Positions 51,757-60,355 of a stretch of 64,000 bases of DNA are shown in pieces. Source of the stretch: Chromatiaceae bacterium (GTDB taxonomy: Bacteria > Pseudomonadota > Gammaproteobacteria > Chromatiales > Chromatiaceae). Position 1 is the stretch's first letter; every line of letters begins with the position of its first letter. Location of the stretch: NCBI GenBank assembly GCA_024235255.1, contig JACKMT010000003.1, positions 248,001-312,000 of the forward strand. Direction: 5' to 3'. Below the pieces are notes generated by a model, which was not told the DNA's origin, did no database searches, and worked only from the letters and a program-made list of their open reading frames with translations. Made by a program: the position numbers and the translations under genes.

Positions 51757-52305
51757 GTGAGCCAGGTGGCAGTTAATTGTTTCAAGGTGGCGTTCGTCGG
51801 TGTGGTTGCGCTGATTGCCGGGGGTCAGGTTGTCGCGCAATCGCGTGCGGAAGTACTGGAACGAATCGCTCCCGTGGGACAGGTGAGTGTGGAGGGGCAG
51901 GCTGTCGCAGCGCAACCGGCTGCTGCGCCTGAAGCCAAGCCGATGGCCGAGAGCGAGCCGGCACCTGCAGCCGAACCCGTACCAATGGCGAACAAGGAAC
52001 CGGCACCGGCAGCGCAGCCCGAGCCTGCCCCGGTGGCAGCGCCTGCAACGGCTCAGCCCGCCGGCGGCGCCGAACTGTTTGTCTCCAAGGCGTGCTCCTC
52101 CTGCCACGGCGCGGACGCCAACACTCCGCTCATGCCGGCGTATCCAAAGCTGGCCGGTCAGAATTCCCAGTACCTGGCTCAGCAAATGAAAGATATTAAA
52201 TCGGGCGCCCGCAATCACGGCCAGACCATGGTGATGAAAGGCGTCATAGCAGGCGTCTCTGATGATGAGATCCAGGCGATCGCTGACTGGCTGGGCACGC
52301 TCTGA
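51757..52305 (+). CDS. Exported c-type cytochrome with Ala/Pro-rich linker
   Basis: Periplasmic single-haem cytochrome of 182 aa. Signal peptide (VAFVGVVALIAGGQVVAQ), then a linker of about 65 residues rich in Ala, Pro and Glu, then a class I cytochrome domain. The haem site is CSSCH (Cys113, Cys116, His117), and the axial Met is in GQTMVMKGV (Met158 or 160). The domain resembles half of cytochrome c4 (YPKLAGQNSQYLAQQM). The GTG start has GGAGGGG 7 bases upstream. The linker suggests tethering or reach to a partner. No oxidase or sulfur-oxidation gene is beside it. Confidence 0.88.
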   Translation: MSQVAVNCFKVAFVGVVALIAGGQVVAQSRAEVLERIAPVGQVSVEGQAVAAQPAAAPEAKPMAESEPAPAAEPVPMANKEPAPAAQPEPAPVAAPATAQPAGGAELFVSKACSSCHGADANTPLMPAYPKLAGQNSQYLAQQMKDIKSGARNHGQTMVMKGVIAGVSDDEIQAIADWLGTL

Positions 52306-52416
52306 ATATCTATCTGAACCCGATCCTGTTGCACACACTGCTTCGGCGATCTGCATCTGCGGCGTAACGATCTCCTTGCTATGCTTTATTCCTAGGTGTA
52401 CGGAGGAGTGCTGAAT

Positions 52417-52860
52417 ATGGTTAGCGTGACAAACAGAAGCTTATTTTCATCGCTTATGCTAGGGCTGTGCCTACTGATGTTGCTGACCGCCTGTGCCAGC
52501 GGCGCCAAGCGGCCATTGTTCTATTACAGCAGTTATATGGAACCTGTGGATAAAGCGCGATCGGATCAGGATACGGATGAATGCATGGCATTGGCCCGGC
52601 AGGCCGGTGTCCGGGAGAACAGGGATGGGGAGATAGGCCGGAGTGCGGCTACCGGTGCGGTGCTCGGCGGTATCGCCGCAGGAGCCTGGAGTCTGATCCG
52701 TGGTAACGGCGGCGAGAATCTGGTGGCTGGCGCGGTTGCCGGTGGTGCAACCGGTGCCGCCAAGGGAGCAATCGACTCCACCGAGCAAAACCCGACTTTC
52801 CGGCGATACGTCGAGCGCTGTCTGGGTGAGCGCGGTTATGATGTGATCGGCTGGAACTAG
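52417..52860 (+). CDS. Predicted lipoprotein with glycine-zipper repeats
   Basis: A 147-aa envelope protein. The signal ends with lipobox LLTAC (cysteine near residue 26), followed by a polar region, then two small-residue segments (GAVLGGIAAGAW and AGAVAGGATGAAKGAI) of the glycine-zipper type that insert in or pack against membranes. C-terminal RYVERCLGERGYDVIGW resembles the end of many small outer-membrane lipoproteins. CGGAGGAG precedes the ATG by 8 bases. Independent gene; function unknown. Confidence 0.82.
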   Translation: MVSVTNRSLFSSLMLGLCLLMLLTACASGAKRPLFYYSSYMEPVDKARSDQDTDECMALARQAGVRENRDGEIGRSAATGAVLGGIAAGAWSLIRGNGGENLVAGAVAGGATGAAKGAIDSTEQNPTFRRYVERCLGERGYDVIGWN

Positions 52861-52902
52861 GCCTTAATAATTACCGATTACTGTTGACCGGTGCGGATGG
52901 CG

Positions 52903-54906
52903 TCAACTCAGCATTGATCGTATATTGGCCAGGTGAGCGTTGCCGCGCGCCTTTTTTTCCGCGCTGGATAGCTCATTGTCACGGCCCTCCCATAGCAGCG
53001 CTTCCGCCGGCAGTTCGTCCAGAAATCGACTCGGTTCGCAGCTGACAAGCTCACCGAATTTTTTTCGTTTTTTGGCGTAACTGATGGTCAGCATGCGCTG
53101 GGCACGGGTGATGCCCACGTAAGCCAACCGCCGCTCTTCCTCGATACGCTCATCTTCTATACTGGAGCGGTGGGGCAGAAGCTCCTCCTCCATTCCGACC
53201 AGAAATACATACGGGAACTCCAATCCTTTGGCGGAGTGCAGCGTCATCAGGTGAACCTGGTCGCCGCCGCCTTCCTCTTCCTGGCGATCCAGTACATCCT
53301 GCAGCAGCAGCCGGCTAACCGTGTCGGCCAGGCTGATTTCCGTCTCCGCATCCTGCTGCAGACGCTCCAGCCATTCAATCAGCTCCAACACGTTCGTCCA
53401 ACACTTCTCTGCCGCTTTATCACTACTGCTCTTTTCGTACAACCAGCTCTCATAGTCGAGATCCAGCAGCAGCTCCCGAATAGTGGCGATAGGCTGCCCG
53501 CGCTCCGCCCGTTGCCGGTATTCGGCAACCCAGCGTCCGAAATTTCGCAGCCGCTGCAGATGGCGACCGCTCAGCGTCTGCTCCAGGCCTAGTTCGCTGC
53601 ACGCGGCCAGCAGCGAAGTATTCCGGCCGGTCGCATAATTTCCGAGTTTCTCCAGCGTGGCAGCGCCTATCTCACGGCGGGGTGTGTTGATGATGCGCAG
53701 AAAGGCAGCGTCGTCGTCGGGGTTGGCCAGCAGACGCAGGTAGGCAACGACGTCTTTTACCTCGCTGCGGCCGAAGAACGAGCTACCGCCGCTGAGGAAG
53801 TAAGGAATATTCTGTTGGCGCAGCATGGTCTCGAACAGTTTTGCCTGATGGTTGCCGCGGTAGAGGATCGCGTAGTCGCCGTTTCCGGCAGCGCTGCTGA
53901 AACGGTGGTGGATGATCTCTGATACCACCTTTTCGGCTTCGTGCAGTTCACTCTTGCATGGCATCACACGGATCGCTTCTCCGGGGCCCAGCTTGCTCCA
54001 CAGTCGCTTTGCGAAAAGATGCGGATTGTTGCCGATCAGTTGATTCGCCGCTTGCAGGATGCGCCCGGTAGAGCGGTAATTCTGTTCCAGCTTAATCACC
54101 TTGAGGCGGGGAAAATCCACCTTCAACTGGGCCAGGTTCTCGGGTCTGGCGCCGCGCCAGCTGTAGATCGACTGGTCATCGTCGCCGACGACGGTCAGCG
54201 CCTGGCGAATGCCGGCCAGCTGCTTGACTAACTGATACTGACTCAGATTGGTGTCCTGGTACTCATCCACCAACAGGTGGCGGATACGGTTTTGCCATTT
54301 TTCCAACGTTGCGGGAAAGCGGTCGAACAACTGCACGGGAAGCAGGATAAGATCGTCGAAATCCACTGCATTGTAAGCGCGTAATGACTTTTGGTATCTG
54401 GCATAAACCCGGGCGGCGCGTATATCCAGGTCGCTCTGTGCACTCAACTCTGCCTGCTGCGGCGTTTGCATGGCGTTCTTCCACTCTGAGATGCGCCAAC
54501 GTATCGCCGCCGCGGCGTTGTCTGCCGAACCATCGTTGTGCAACAGCTCTTGTATCAGCTTGCCGCTGTCCTGTTCGTCAAACAGGCTGAAGCCGGGCTT
54601 GAGATCCAGGTCGCTAAAGTTTTTACGCAGTATATTCAGCCCCAGTGTGTGAAAGGTGGAGATGTTGAGGCCACGGGTGTTCTGGCCGCGCAGCAACTCT
54701 CCCACCCGCGCCTTCATTTCCCGCGCCGCCTTGTTGGTGAATGTAACAGCGGCGATATGGCGTGGTTCTAAGCCGATGTGTTCGATCAGGTACGCGATTT
54801 TACGTGTGATGACCCGCGTTTTTCCCGATCCGGCACCTGCCAGAACGAGCACTGGACCTTCGCTGTAGCGCACGGCTTCCCGCTGGGGGCGATTCAGATC
54901 AGACAT
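52903..54906 (-). CDS. rep: ATP-dependent DNA helicase Rep
   Basis: Superfamily 1 3'-5' helicase assisting replication forks. At 667 aa it is close to E. coli Rep (673). Motif I GAGSGKTR, motif Ia FTNKAAREM, motif II VDEYQDTN, motif III VGDDDQSIYSWRGA, motif IV QNYRSTGRIL, motif V VHLMTLHSAKGLEFPYVF and motif VI YVGITRAQ are all intact. The N-terminus MSDLNRPQREAV and the length favour Rep over UvrD. Single gene on the minus strand; a divergent LOG-family gene begins 100 bases upstream. Confidence 0.93.
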   Translation of the reverse strand: MSDLNRPQREAVRYSEGPVLVLAGAGSGKTRVITRKIAYLIEHIGLEPRHIAAVTFTNKAAREMKARVGELLRGQNTRGLNISTFHTLGLNILRKNFSDLDLKPGFSLFDEQDSGKLIQELLHNDGSADNAAAAIRWRISEWKNAMQTPQQAELSAQSDLDIRAARVYARYQKSLRAYNAVDFDDLILLPVQLFDRFPATLEKWQNRIRHLLVDEYQDTNLSQYQLVKQLAGIRQALTVVGDDDQSIYSWRGARPENLAQLKVDFPRLKVIKLEQNYRSTGRILQAANQLIGNNPHLFAKRLWSKLGPGEAIRVMPCKSELHEAEKVVSEIIHHRFSSAAGNGDYAILYRGNHQAKLFETMLRQQNIPYFLSGGSSFFGRSEVKDVVAYLRLLANPDDDAAFLRIINTPRREIGAATLEKLGNYATGRNTSLLAACSELGLEQTLSGRHLQRLRNFGRWVAEYRQRAERGQPIATIRELLLDLDYESWLYEKSSSDKAAEKCWTNVLELIEWLERLQQDAETEISLADTVSRLLLQDVLDRQEEEGGGDQVHLMTLHSAKGLEFPYVFLVGMEEELLPHRSSIEDERIEEERRLAYVGITRAQRMLTISYAKKRKKFGELVSCEPSRFLDELPAEALLWEGRDNELSSAEKKARGNAHLANIRSMLS

Positions 54907-55008
54907 AGGGGGTGGTTATCGGCGTGGAGGAGTCGATGGTTGGCGGCTATCTGTTTCCTGATATTATGACCGAACAGCGTTCTGAATTGCATTCATCTGC
55001 GGAGAGAA

Positions 55009-55731
55009 ATGAAAAATCGTTATCAGTCAGAAGGATACAGTCGCATCCTGGAGAGCGGGCAGCTGGATCGAGAGGCTTGGAAAGTGTTTCAGATCATGTC
55101 GGAGTTCGTGGAAGGGTTTGAGCGGCTGGCACCGATCAAACCGTCCGTGAGTATCTTCGGCTCGTCGCGCACCCCGCCGCAGGATCCCAATTACCAGAAG
55201 GCGGAACAGGTGGCGCGACTGCTCTCGGACAGTGGCTTTGCCGTGGTCAGCGGTGGCGGTCCGGGTATCATGGAGGCGGCGAACAAGGGTGGATATCTGG
55301 GGCGCTCCCCCAGCATCGGACTTAACATTCAGCTTCCGAATGAGCAGAAAGCCAATGATTACCAGGATATCTCTCTGTACTTCAAACACTTTTTTTCACG
55401 CAAAGTGATGTTTGTAAAATACGCCTCGGCCTATGTGGTGCTGCCGGGAGGGTTTGGAACACTGGATGAGTTGGCAGAGATGTTGACGCTGGTTCAAACT
55501 GGCAAGTCCCGTGCAATCCCAATAATATTAATGAATAGCGAGTTCTGGCAGGGTTTGCTGGACTGGTTCCGGAATACGCTGTGTAAAGCGGGCACCATCA
55601 ACCGAAAGGATCTCGATCTTATCCAGGTCTGCGATGAGCCGCAGGAGATCGTTGACGCAATATTTGCGCATTATGAGTCCAGAGGTTTCGAACCCTCCAG
55701 TGAAGAGCGGGAGAGGCTGCTCGAACTCTAG
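55009..55731 (+). CDS. LOG family nucleotide 5'-monophosphate nucleosidase
   Basis: Rossmann-fold protein of 240 aa in the LOG/TIGR00730 group. The catalytic motif PGGFGTLDE is present, and VSGGGPGIMEAANKGG binds the phosphate. Members hydrolyse the N-glycosidic bond of nucleoside monophosphates, acting either in purine/pyrimidine nucleotide turnover or, in some, in cytokinin release. ATG 55009 has GGAGAG about 6 bases upstream. No linked operon genes. Confidence 0.88.
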   Translation: MKNRYQSEGYSRILESGQLDREAWKVFQIMSEFVEGFERLAPIKPSVSIFGSSRTPPQDPNYQKAEQVARLLSDSGFAVVSGGGPGIMEAANKGGYLGRSPSIGLNIQLPNEQKANDYQDISLYFKHFFSRKVMFVKYASAYVVLPGGFGTLDELAEMLTLVQTGKSRAIPIILMNSEFWQGLLDWFRNTLCKAGTINRKDLDLIQVCDEPQEIVDAIFAHYESRGFEPSSEERERLLEL

Positions 55732-55900
55732 CCCGCGGATGCAGAGGTGGAACGGTTAAGGAACACTGTGGATCCTGCAGCGTCTGATTCAGTAACCATG
55801 CGATGCGGGTTAACAGGCCTTGGTATTTTGCTGGTAATACCCCATCTGGAGAGTGAGGGAGTTGCTTTGAATGGTTGGTTTTTTCGTTGCTGAAAGGTAA

Positions 55901-56236
55901 ATGCCGATGAAATACCCTATATTGTTACTATCGCTTCTGCTGGCGCTGCCGCAGCTTCAGGCGTATGCACAGAGCAATGAACAGCCGGCGGAGAGTGCTG
56001 CTCCCAAAGTGCAGAGCGGCGAGGTGGTTGAGCCCGAAGTTACTATCGTTGAGGAGGAGGGCAGGACGGTGCACCAGTATAGTGTCAACGGACACGTGTA
56101 TATGGTAAAAATTGTACCGGCAGGCAACTTCCCCCCCTACTATTTACTGGATCTTGATGGCGATGGCACGATGGATGTGCGCCGCGACGGCCCGGATGAT
56201 ATTGCGGTCCCGCAATGGGTTTTGTTTCGCTGGTAG
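55901..56236 (+). CDS. DUF2782 exported protein
   Basis: A 111-aa protein with an N-terminal signal (MKYPILLLSLLLALPQLQAY) and a C-terminal domain ending LDLDGDGTMDVRRDG...VPQWVLFRW, which is the DUF2782 pattern. Function is unknown; in other gammaproteobacteria it is often near polA. Two in-frame starts, 55901 and 55907, are both close to the AAAGG ribosome binding site; the second has the more usual spacing. It precedes phoB by about 100 bases and is likely transcribed separately. Confidence 0.82.
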   Translation: MPMKYPILLLSLLLALPQLQAYAQSNEQPAESAAPKVQSGEVVEPEVTIVEEEGRTVHQYSVNGHVYMVKIVPAGNFPPYYLLDLDGDGTMDVRRDGPDDIAVPQWVLFRW

Positions 56237-56340
56237 GGGTTTAGGTGACGGGGTTCCCTGGCACAGCGGTGAATGTCATCAAACCGTAATTGTTTATACT
56301 GTGTAATATCCAAACTGTTTTTATGGATTATTGACTGACT

Positions 56341-57036
56341 ATGGCAGCGAAAATTCTCGTAGTGGAGGACGAGCCCGCGGTCCGCGATATGATCGTTTTC
56401 GTATTGACGCAGACCGAGTTCCAGGTGCAGCAGGCGGCAGACGCGGTGGAGGCACGAAAGCTTGTGGTAGCCTCACCTCCCGACATTATTCTAATGGATT
56501 GGATGTTACCCGGCACCAGCGGTGTTGAACTGACCCGGGAGCTTAAACAAGACCGTCTCACCAGGGAGATTCCGGTAGTCCTTCTCACCGCAAGAGGAGA
56601 GGAGGATGACAAGGTTCGGGGTTTGGAGTGCGGTGCCGAGGATTATGTCACCAAGCCATTTTCACCCAGGGAGCTGGTCGCACGCATCAAGGTGATTCTT
56701 CGCCGTATTTCACCCCATGTATCCGAGGAGACGGTGGTTGTAGGCCCGCTCTCGCTGGATCCATCCACACACCGGGTCAGTGTGGAGGAGGATGTGGTTG
56801 ATCTTGGTCCCACTGAATTTCGCCTGCTCCACTTTTTTCTCACCCATCAGGAAAAGGTCTTTAGCAGGTCTCGTCTACTGGATCTCGTATGGGGAACCAA
56901 CGTATTCATTGAAGAGAGAACGGTGGATGTGCACATCAGACGCCTGCGCAAGGCGTTGGAACCGCACGGTGTCGACTGCATGATTCAGACCGTGCGGGGT
57001 GCAGGTTACCGTTTCTCTGAGTTAGCAACCACCTGA
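56341..57036 (+). CDS. phoB: Phosphate regulon response regulator PhoB
   Basis: OmpR-family activator of phosphate-starvation genes. At 231 aa, the receiver domain has Asp53 (ILMDWMLPG), Thr in LLTARGE and Lys105 (DYVTKPF). The C-terminal winged helix (about 130-225) has GPTEFRLLHFFL and the recognition helix segment EERTVDVHIRRLRKAL. phoR follows after 5 bases, and the pst operon converges on the pair. No complete Pho box could be picked out upstream by eye. Confidence 0.95.
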   Translation: MAAKILVVEDEPAVRDMIVFVLTQTEFQVQQAADAVEARKLVVASPPDIILMDWMLPGTSGVELTRELKQDRLTREIPVVLLTARGEEDDKVRGLECGAEDYVTKPFSPRELVARIKVILRRISPHVSEETVVVGPLSLDPSTHRVSVEEDVVDLGPTEFRLLHFFLTHQEKVFSRSRLLDLVWGTNVFIEERTVDVHIRRLRKALEPHGVDCMIQTVRGAGYRFSELATT

Positions 57037-57041
57037 CAGCC

Positions 57042-58367
57042 ATGCAAAACTGGCGCCGGGAGATGCTGATTGTTTTACCGATCGGCTTGGCCGGGACGCT
57101 GGTAGGTTTATGGATCGATCATTTCACCATAACCATGCTGCTGCTGGCAGGTTTGTACTTCGTCTGGCAGCTCCTGCAAATACATCGCTTCAACAACTGG
57201 CAAAGGGAGCCAGAAACTTCCGTCCCTCCGTTCACTGTCGGAATTTGGGGTTCAATAGCCGATCTGTCGAACTCACAGCGTGAGCGTGCGCGCAAGCGAA
57301 AACGCAAGCTTGGCAGGATGCTCGCTGGTTTCCGTGAATCCACCAATGCGCTGCCTGATGCCACCGTCATTCTGAATGCCAAAGGGCGTATGGAGTGGTG
57401 GAATGAAGTAGCGAAAGAGGTGCTGGGTTTGGATTCGAAACGGGATCGAAACCGGAACATCGTAGAGATAGTGCCGGATTCCATTTTTCACGCCTATCTG
57501 GCAAAGGGTGACTACATTCGCCCGCTGCAAATACCTGCGCCGCTGGATGACAACATTAGCCTGGAGGTTCGCATTGTCCCTTACGGAAAGGGCAAGCGTT
57601 TGCTGCAGGCCAGGGATATTACACGGCTGCAGCAGCTGGAAACGGTGCGGCGCGATTTCGTTGCCAATGTATCCCATGAGATGCGCACCCCGTTGACCGT
57701 AATCCATGGTTACCTGGAGACTTTGGCTGAAAGCGGGGATGAAGCACAGTTGGGTGACTGGAAGCCGGTAGTGGCCCAGATGCGGCAGCAGACTGACCGG
57801 ATGCAGCGCATTGTGGCAGATCTGCTGATGCTATCCCGCCTGGAATCTGAAGAGCAGGCGATCGGTCAGGAGCAGGTGGATGTCGCGGAACTGCTGGAGT
57901 CGGTCAACGAACAGGCGATGAATTTAAGTAGCGGCAAGCATAAAATCTATCTGACAGCCGAAGCCGGTCTCAAGCTGTATGGAGTGGAAAACGAATTGGA
58001 GAGCGCCTTCTCCAATCTCGCTTTCAACGCAGTGCGGTACACACCATCGGGCGGATCGATTGCCATGCATTGGTTCACCAATGGTGATAAAGCCAGCTTT
58101 TCCATCAAGGACAATGGCATCGGTATTGAACCGGAGCATATTCCGCGACTGACGGAGCGGTTTTACCGGGTGGATGTGGGCCGCTCACGCCAGAGTGGCG
58201 GAACCGGCCTTGGACTGGCTATCGTAAAACACGTACTGACGCGTCACGGCAGCGTACTGGAAATAGAAAGCGAACCTGGGCGGGGCAGTCTGTTTAGTTG
58301 TACCTTTCCTGAATACCGGGTCTGCAGAGGTAGTCCGGAAAGGCAGCGGCGTCTGGCGGTGCATTAG
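57042..58367 (+). CDS. phoR: Phosphate regulon sensor kinase PhoR
   Basis: Inner-membrane histidine kinase, 441 aa, which phosphorylates PhoB when phosphate is low. Two closely spaced N-terminal membrane helices (about 7-45), a basic segment, a PAS domain (about 95-195, FRESTNALPDATVILNAKG), HisKA with His212 in NVSHEMRTPLTV, and ATPase motifs NAVRYTPSGG, DNGIGIEPEH and GTGLGLAIVKHVL. This is the standard PhoR layout. In E. coli the kinase reads PstSCAB status through PhoU; here the PhoU is atypical. Confidence 0.94.
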   Translation: MQNWRREMLIVLPIGLAGTLVGLWIDHFTITMLLLAGLYFVWQLLQIHRFNNWQREPETSVPPFTVGIWGSIADLSNSQRERARKRKRKLGRMLAGFRESTNALPDATVILNAKGRMEWWNEVAKEVLGLDSKRDRNRNIVEIVPDSIFHAYLAKGDYIRPLQIPAPLDDNISLEVRIVPYGKGKRLLQARDITRLQQLETVRRDFVANVSHEMRTPLTVIHGYLETLAESGDEAQLGDWKPVVAQMRQQTDRMQRIVADLLMLSRLESEEQAIGQEQVDVAELLESVNEQAMNLSSGKHKIYLTAEAGLKLYGVENELESAFSNLAFNAVRYTPSGGSIAMHWFTNGDKASFSIKDNGIGIEPEHIPRLTERFYRVDVGRSRQSGGTGLGLAIVKHVLTRHGSVLEIESEPGRGSLFSCTFPEYRVCRGSPERQRRLAVH

Positions 58368-58437
58368 ACGTTGGCTTCCCATCGATACAGATTTTCTGCA
58401 CGCCTCTGCTCAACCGGTTGAGCTAAAATTATTGTTT

Positions 58438-58567
58438 GATCGTCAACGAGGAGTAGAGTCTAACGAGGAATAATAGCGTGTGGCTGACGAACAAAGGGGA
58501 GGGCGGCACCACTCCCCTTTGCCAATCCCACAGCTCTGTTCCCGCTGCAAGCGGCGGGATATTTCTG
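58438..58567. repeat. Three-hairpin interspersed repeat, copy 2
   Basis: Starts GATCGTCAACGAGG like copy 1 (20326). It keeps the outer CGTCA/TGACG pairing (58441-58489) with a longer interior, a CAAAGGGGAG stem with its exact complement (58492-58521), and the third stem CCCGC-GCAAGC-GCGGG (58541-58558) with tail ATATTTCTG. It ends two bases before the stop of pstB2. It fills the space between the convergent phoR and pstB2, where it can end transcription from both sides. Confidence 0.75.
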
Positions 58568-58569
58568 CA

Positions 58570-59373
58570 TCAGCCGTATCGGCCCTCGATATAGTTTGCC
58601 GTCTCTTTCGACTTTGGCGTAACGAACAGTTTTTCAGTCGCACTGTGTTCTACTACCTTACCCATCAGCATGAAGATGCACTCCTCACTGGCACGGCGCG
58701 CCTGCGCCATATTGTGGGTAACGATCAGAATGGTGTATTTGCCTGCCAAATCCCAGATCAACTCTTCCACTGCCGCAGTTCCCTTGGGGTCGAGCGCGGA
58801 GCAGGGCTCATCCATCAGCAGAATCTGCGGCTGTACCGGCAACAGGCGCGCTATGCACAGCTTTTGCTGCTCCTCCAGCGAAAGGCTGGTGGCTTTCTGG
58901 TTCAGCCGGTCTTTTACCTTGTCCCAGAGCAGCACCTGCTTCAGCGCATCTTCTACAATATCGTCCTGCTCGCTGCGTGAAACGCGTCTTCCGGTGTGGT
59001 GCAGTTTGTGTCCATAGAGGATATTTTCCCGAATACTGGTGGGCAGCGGATTCGGCCGCTGGAATACCATGCCGACCTGTTTACGCAGCTGCACCAGCTC
59101 CACATCCTGATCGTAGATATTCTTGTCGAACACATTGACAGTACCCTCGATGCGGACGTAACCGAGGCGCTCGTTAATGCGGTTGACGCTGCGCAGGAAG
59201 GTCGACTTGCCGCAGCCGGAGGGGCCGATCAGTGAGGTGATAATGCCGCTTTTGATCGACAGGTCGACCTGGAACAGCGCCTGGAAGGTGCCATACCAAA
59301 GATCCAGTTTACTTGTCTGGATAGCGAATTCCGGCGTTACGGTCTCAACTTTTTTGGCGGTAGCTGTATTCAT
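58570..59373 (-). CDS. pstB: Phosphate ABC transporter ATPase, degenerate signature motif (PstB2)
   Basis: ATP-binding subunit, 267 aa. Walker A GPSGCGKST (50-58), Q-loop Gln105 (VFQRPNP), Walker B LLMDEP (185-190) and H-switch His220 (VTHNM) are canonical. The signature, normally LSGGQ, reads LSLEEQQ (164-170): both glycines and the first glutamine are lost. This subunit alone could not form a normal ATP sandwich. It is paired with PstB1, encoded upstream, which has the complementary defects. Last gene of the pst operon as seen here, 145 bases after pstB1; a small palindrome lies between them. Confidence 0.9.
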   Translation of the reverse strand: MNTATAKKVETVTPEFAIQTSKLDLWYGTFQALFQVDLSIKSGIITSLIGPSGCGKSTFLRSVNRINERLGYVRIEGTVNVFDKNIYDQDVELVQLRKQVGMVFQRPNPLPTSIRENILYGHKLHHTGRRVSRSEQDDIVEDALKQVLLWDKVKDRLNQKATSLSLEEQQKLCIARLLPVQPQILLMDEPCSALDPKGTAAVEELIWDLAGKYTILIVTHNMAQARRASEECIFMLMGKVVEHSATEKLFVTPKSKETANYIEGRYG

Positions 59374-59489
59374 CTATTTTGTCTTTGACGTTGTTGAATT
59401 AGGTGTAACTCGACCGGACTATCGGTCTCTCTTTTCCGGATCGAACTGACACATCCCTGTGGGTCGCCTGTCGGGCGTTCGCAATGCTG

Positions 59490-59510
59490 CGAAAGTCCAC
59501 TGGACTTTCG
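59490..59510. promoter_or_regulatory. Palindrome between pstB1 and pstB2
   Basis: CGAAAGTCCA and its complement flank one base (59490-59499, 59501-59510). As a stem with an open loop it would be 8 bp. It lies 8 bases beyond the pstB1 stop in transcript order and about 120 bases before the pstB2 start, so it could be an mRNA processing or attenuation site or a protein-binding operator. None of these is proven. Confidence 0.45.
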
Positions 59511-59518
59511 GTCACTGC

Positions 59519-60355
59519 TCACCCAAACCTGCCTTCGATGTAATCGGTAGTTTTCTGGTTTTCGACCTTACCGTTGAACAGGTCTTCGGTGTTTCCCACC
59601 TCGATGCATTTGCCGTCGAGAAAAAACGCGGTGCGGCCGGCCAGCCGGCGCGCCTGCTGTACCAGGTTGGTGACCAGAATGATGGTCATCTCCTGTTTCA
59701 GCTCTTTGAGCACATCCTCAATGCGCATCGTGGTAACCGGATCCACTGCGATGGAGAACTCGTCCAGCATCAGCAGCTCGGGTTCCTGCGACAAGGCGCG
59801 GGCGATGGTCAGGCGCTGCTGTTGGCCGCCGGAGAGCAGACTGCCGAGTGAGTTGAGCCGGTCCTTCACCTCATCCCAGAGTGCGGCCCGCATCAGGCAG
59901 CGTTCGACGATGATATCGAGCTCTGCTTTGTTTGTGATGCCCCTCAGGCGTGGTGACAGCGCGACGTTCTCGTAGACCGTAAGCGGCAGGCCGACCGGCA
60001 GCGGGAACACCACGCCGATGCGGCTGCGCAGCGCATAGTAGTTGCGCAGGTTGCGTGTATTCAGACCGTTGAACTCGATATCGCCGACAAAAGACATGTT
60101 GCTGTTGAAGGTGTCCATCCGGTTGAGCACCTTCAAAAATGAGGTCTTCCCAGCGTTGGCCGGTCCGATGATGCCGAGGATCTCGTTCGGCATCACATGC
60201 AGGTTGATATCCTCCAGTATGCAGTTGTTGCCGTAGCTGATGGAGAGGCCGGAGACCTTGAGTTTAGGCGCGACCTCGGCCTGGGTAGCGGTTGCCTCCG
60301 CCTCCGATCCCTGTACCAACGCCTGGCTGCCGATCTTAGCGGTATTGCTTACCAT
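59519..60355 (-). CDS. pstB: Phosphate ABC transporter ATPase, degenerate Q- and H-loops (PstB1)
   Basis: ATP-binding subunit, 278 aa with a 30-residue Ala/Glu/Thr extension at the N-terminus. The signature LSGGQQQR (174-181) is canonical and Walker A GPANAGKT (64-71) keeps the fold. However, the Q-loop glutamine is Pro118 (VFPLPVG), Walker B is followed by Phe in place of Pro (LMLDEF, 196-200), and the H-switch is Asn230 (VTNLV). With PstB2, which has normal Walker and switch motifs but a broken signature, it would form one canonical site and one degenerate site. The start overlaps the end of pstA by seven bases. Confidence 0.9.
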   Translation of the reverse strand: MVSNTAKIGSQALVQGSEAEATATQAEVAPKLKVSGLSISYGNNCILEDINLHVMPNEILGIIGPANAGKTSFLKVLNRMDTFNSNMSFVGDIEFNGLNTRNLRNYYALRSRIGVVFPLPVGLPLTVYENVALSPRLRGITNKAELDIIVERCLMRAALWDEVKDRLNSLGSLLSGGQQQRLTIARALSQEPELLMLDEFSIAVDPVTTMRIEDVLKELKQEMTIILVTNLVQQARRLAGRTAFFLDGKCIEVGNTEDLFNGKVENQKTTDYIEGRFG

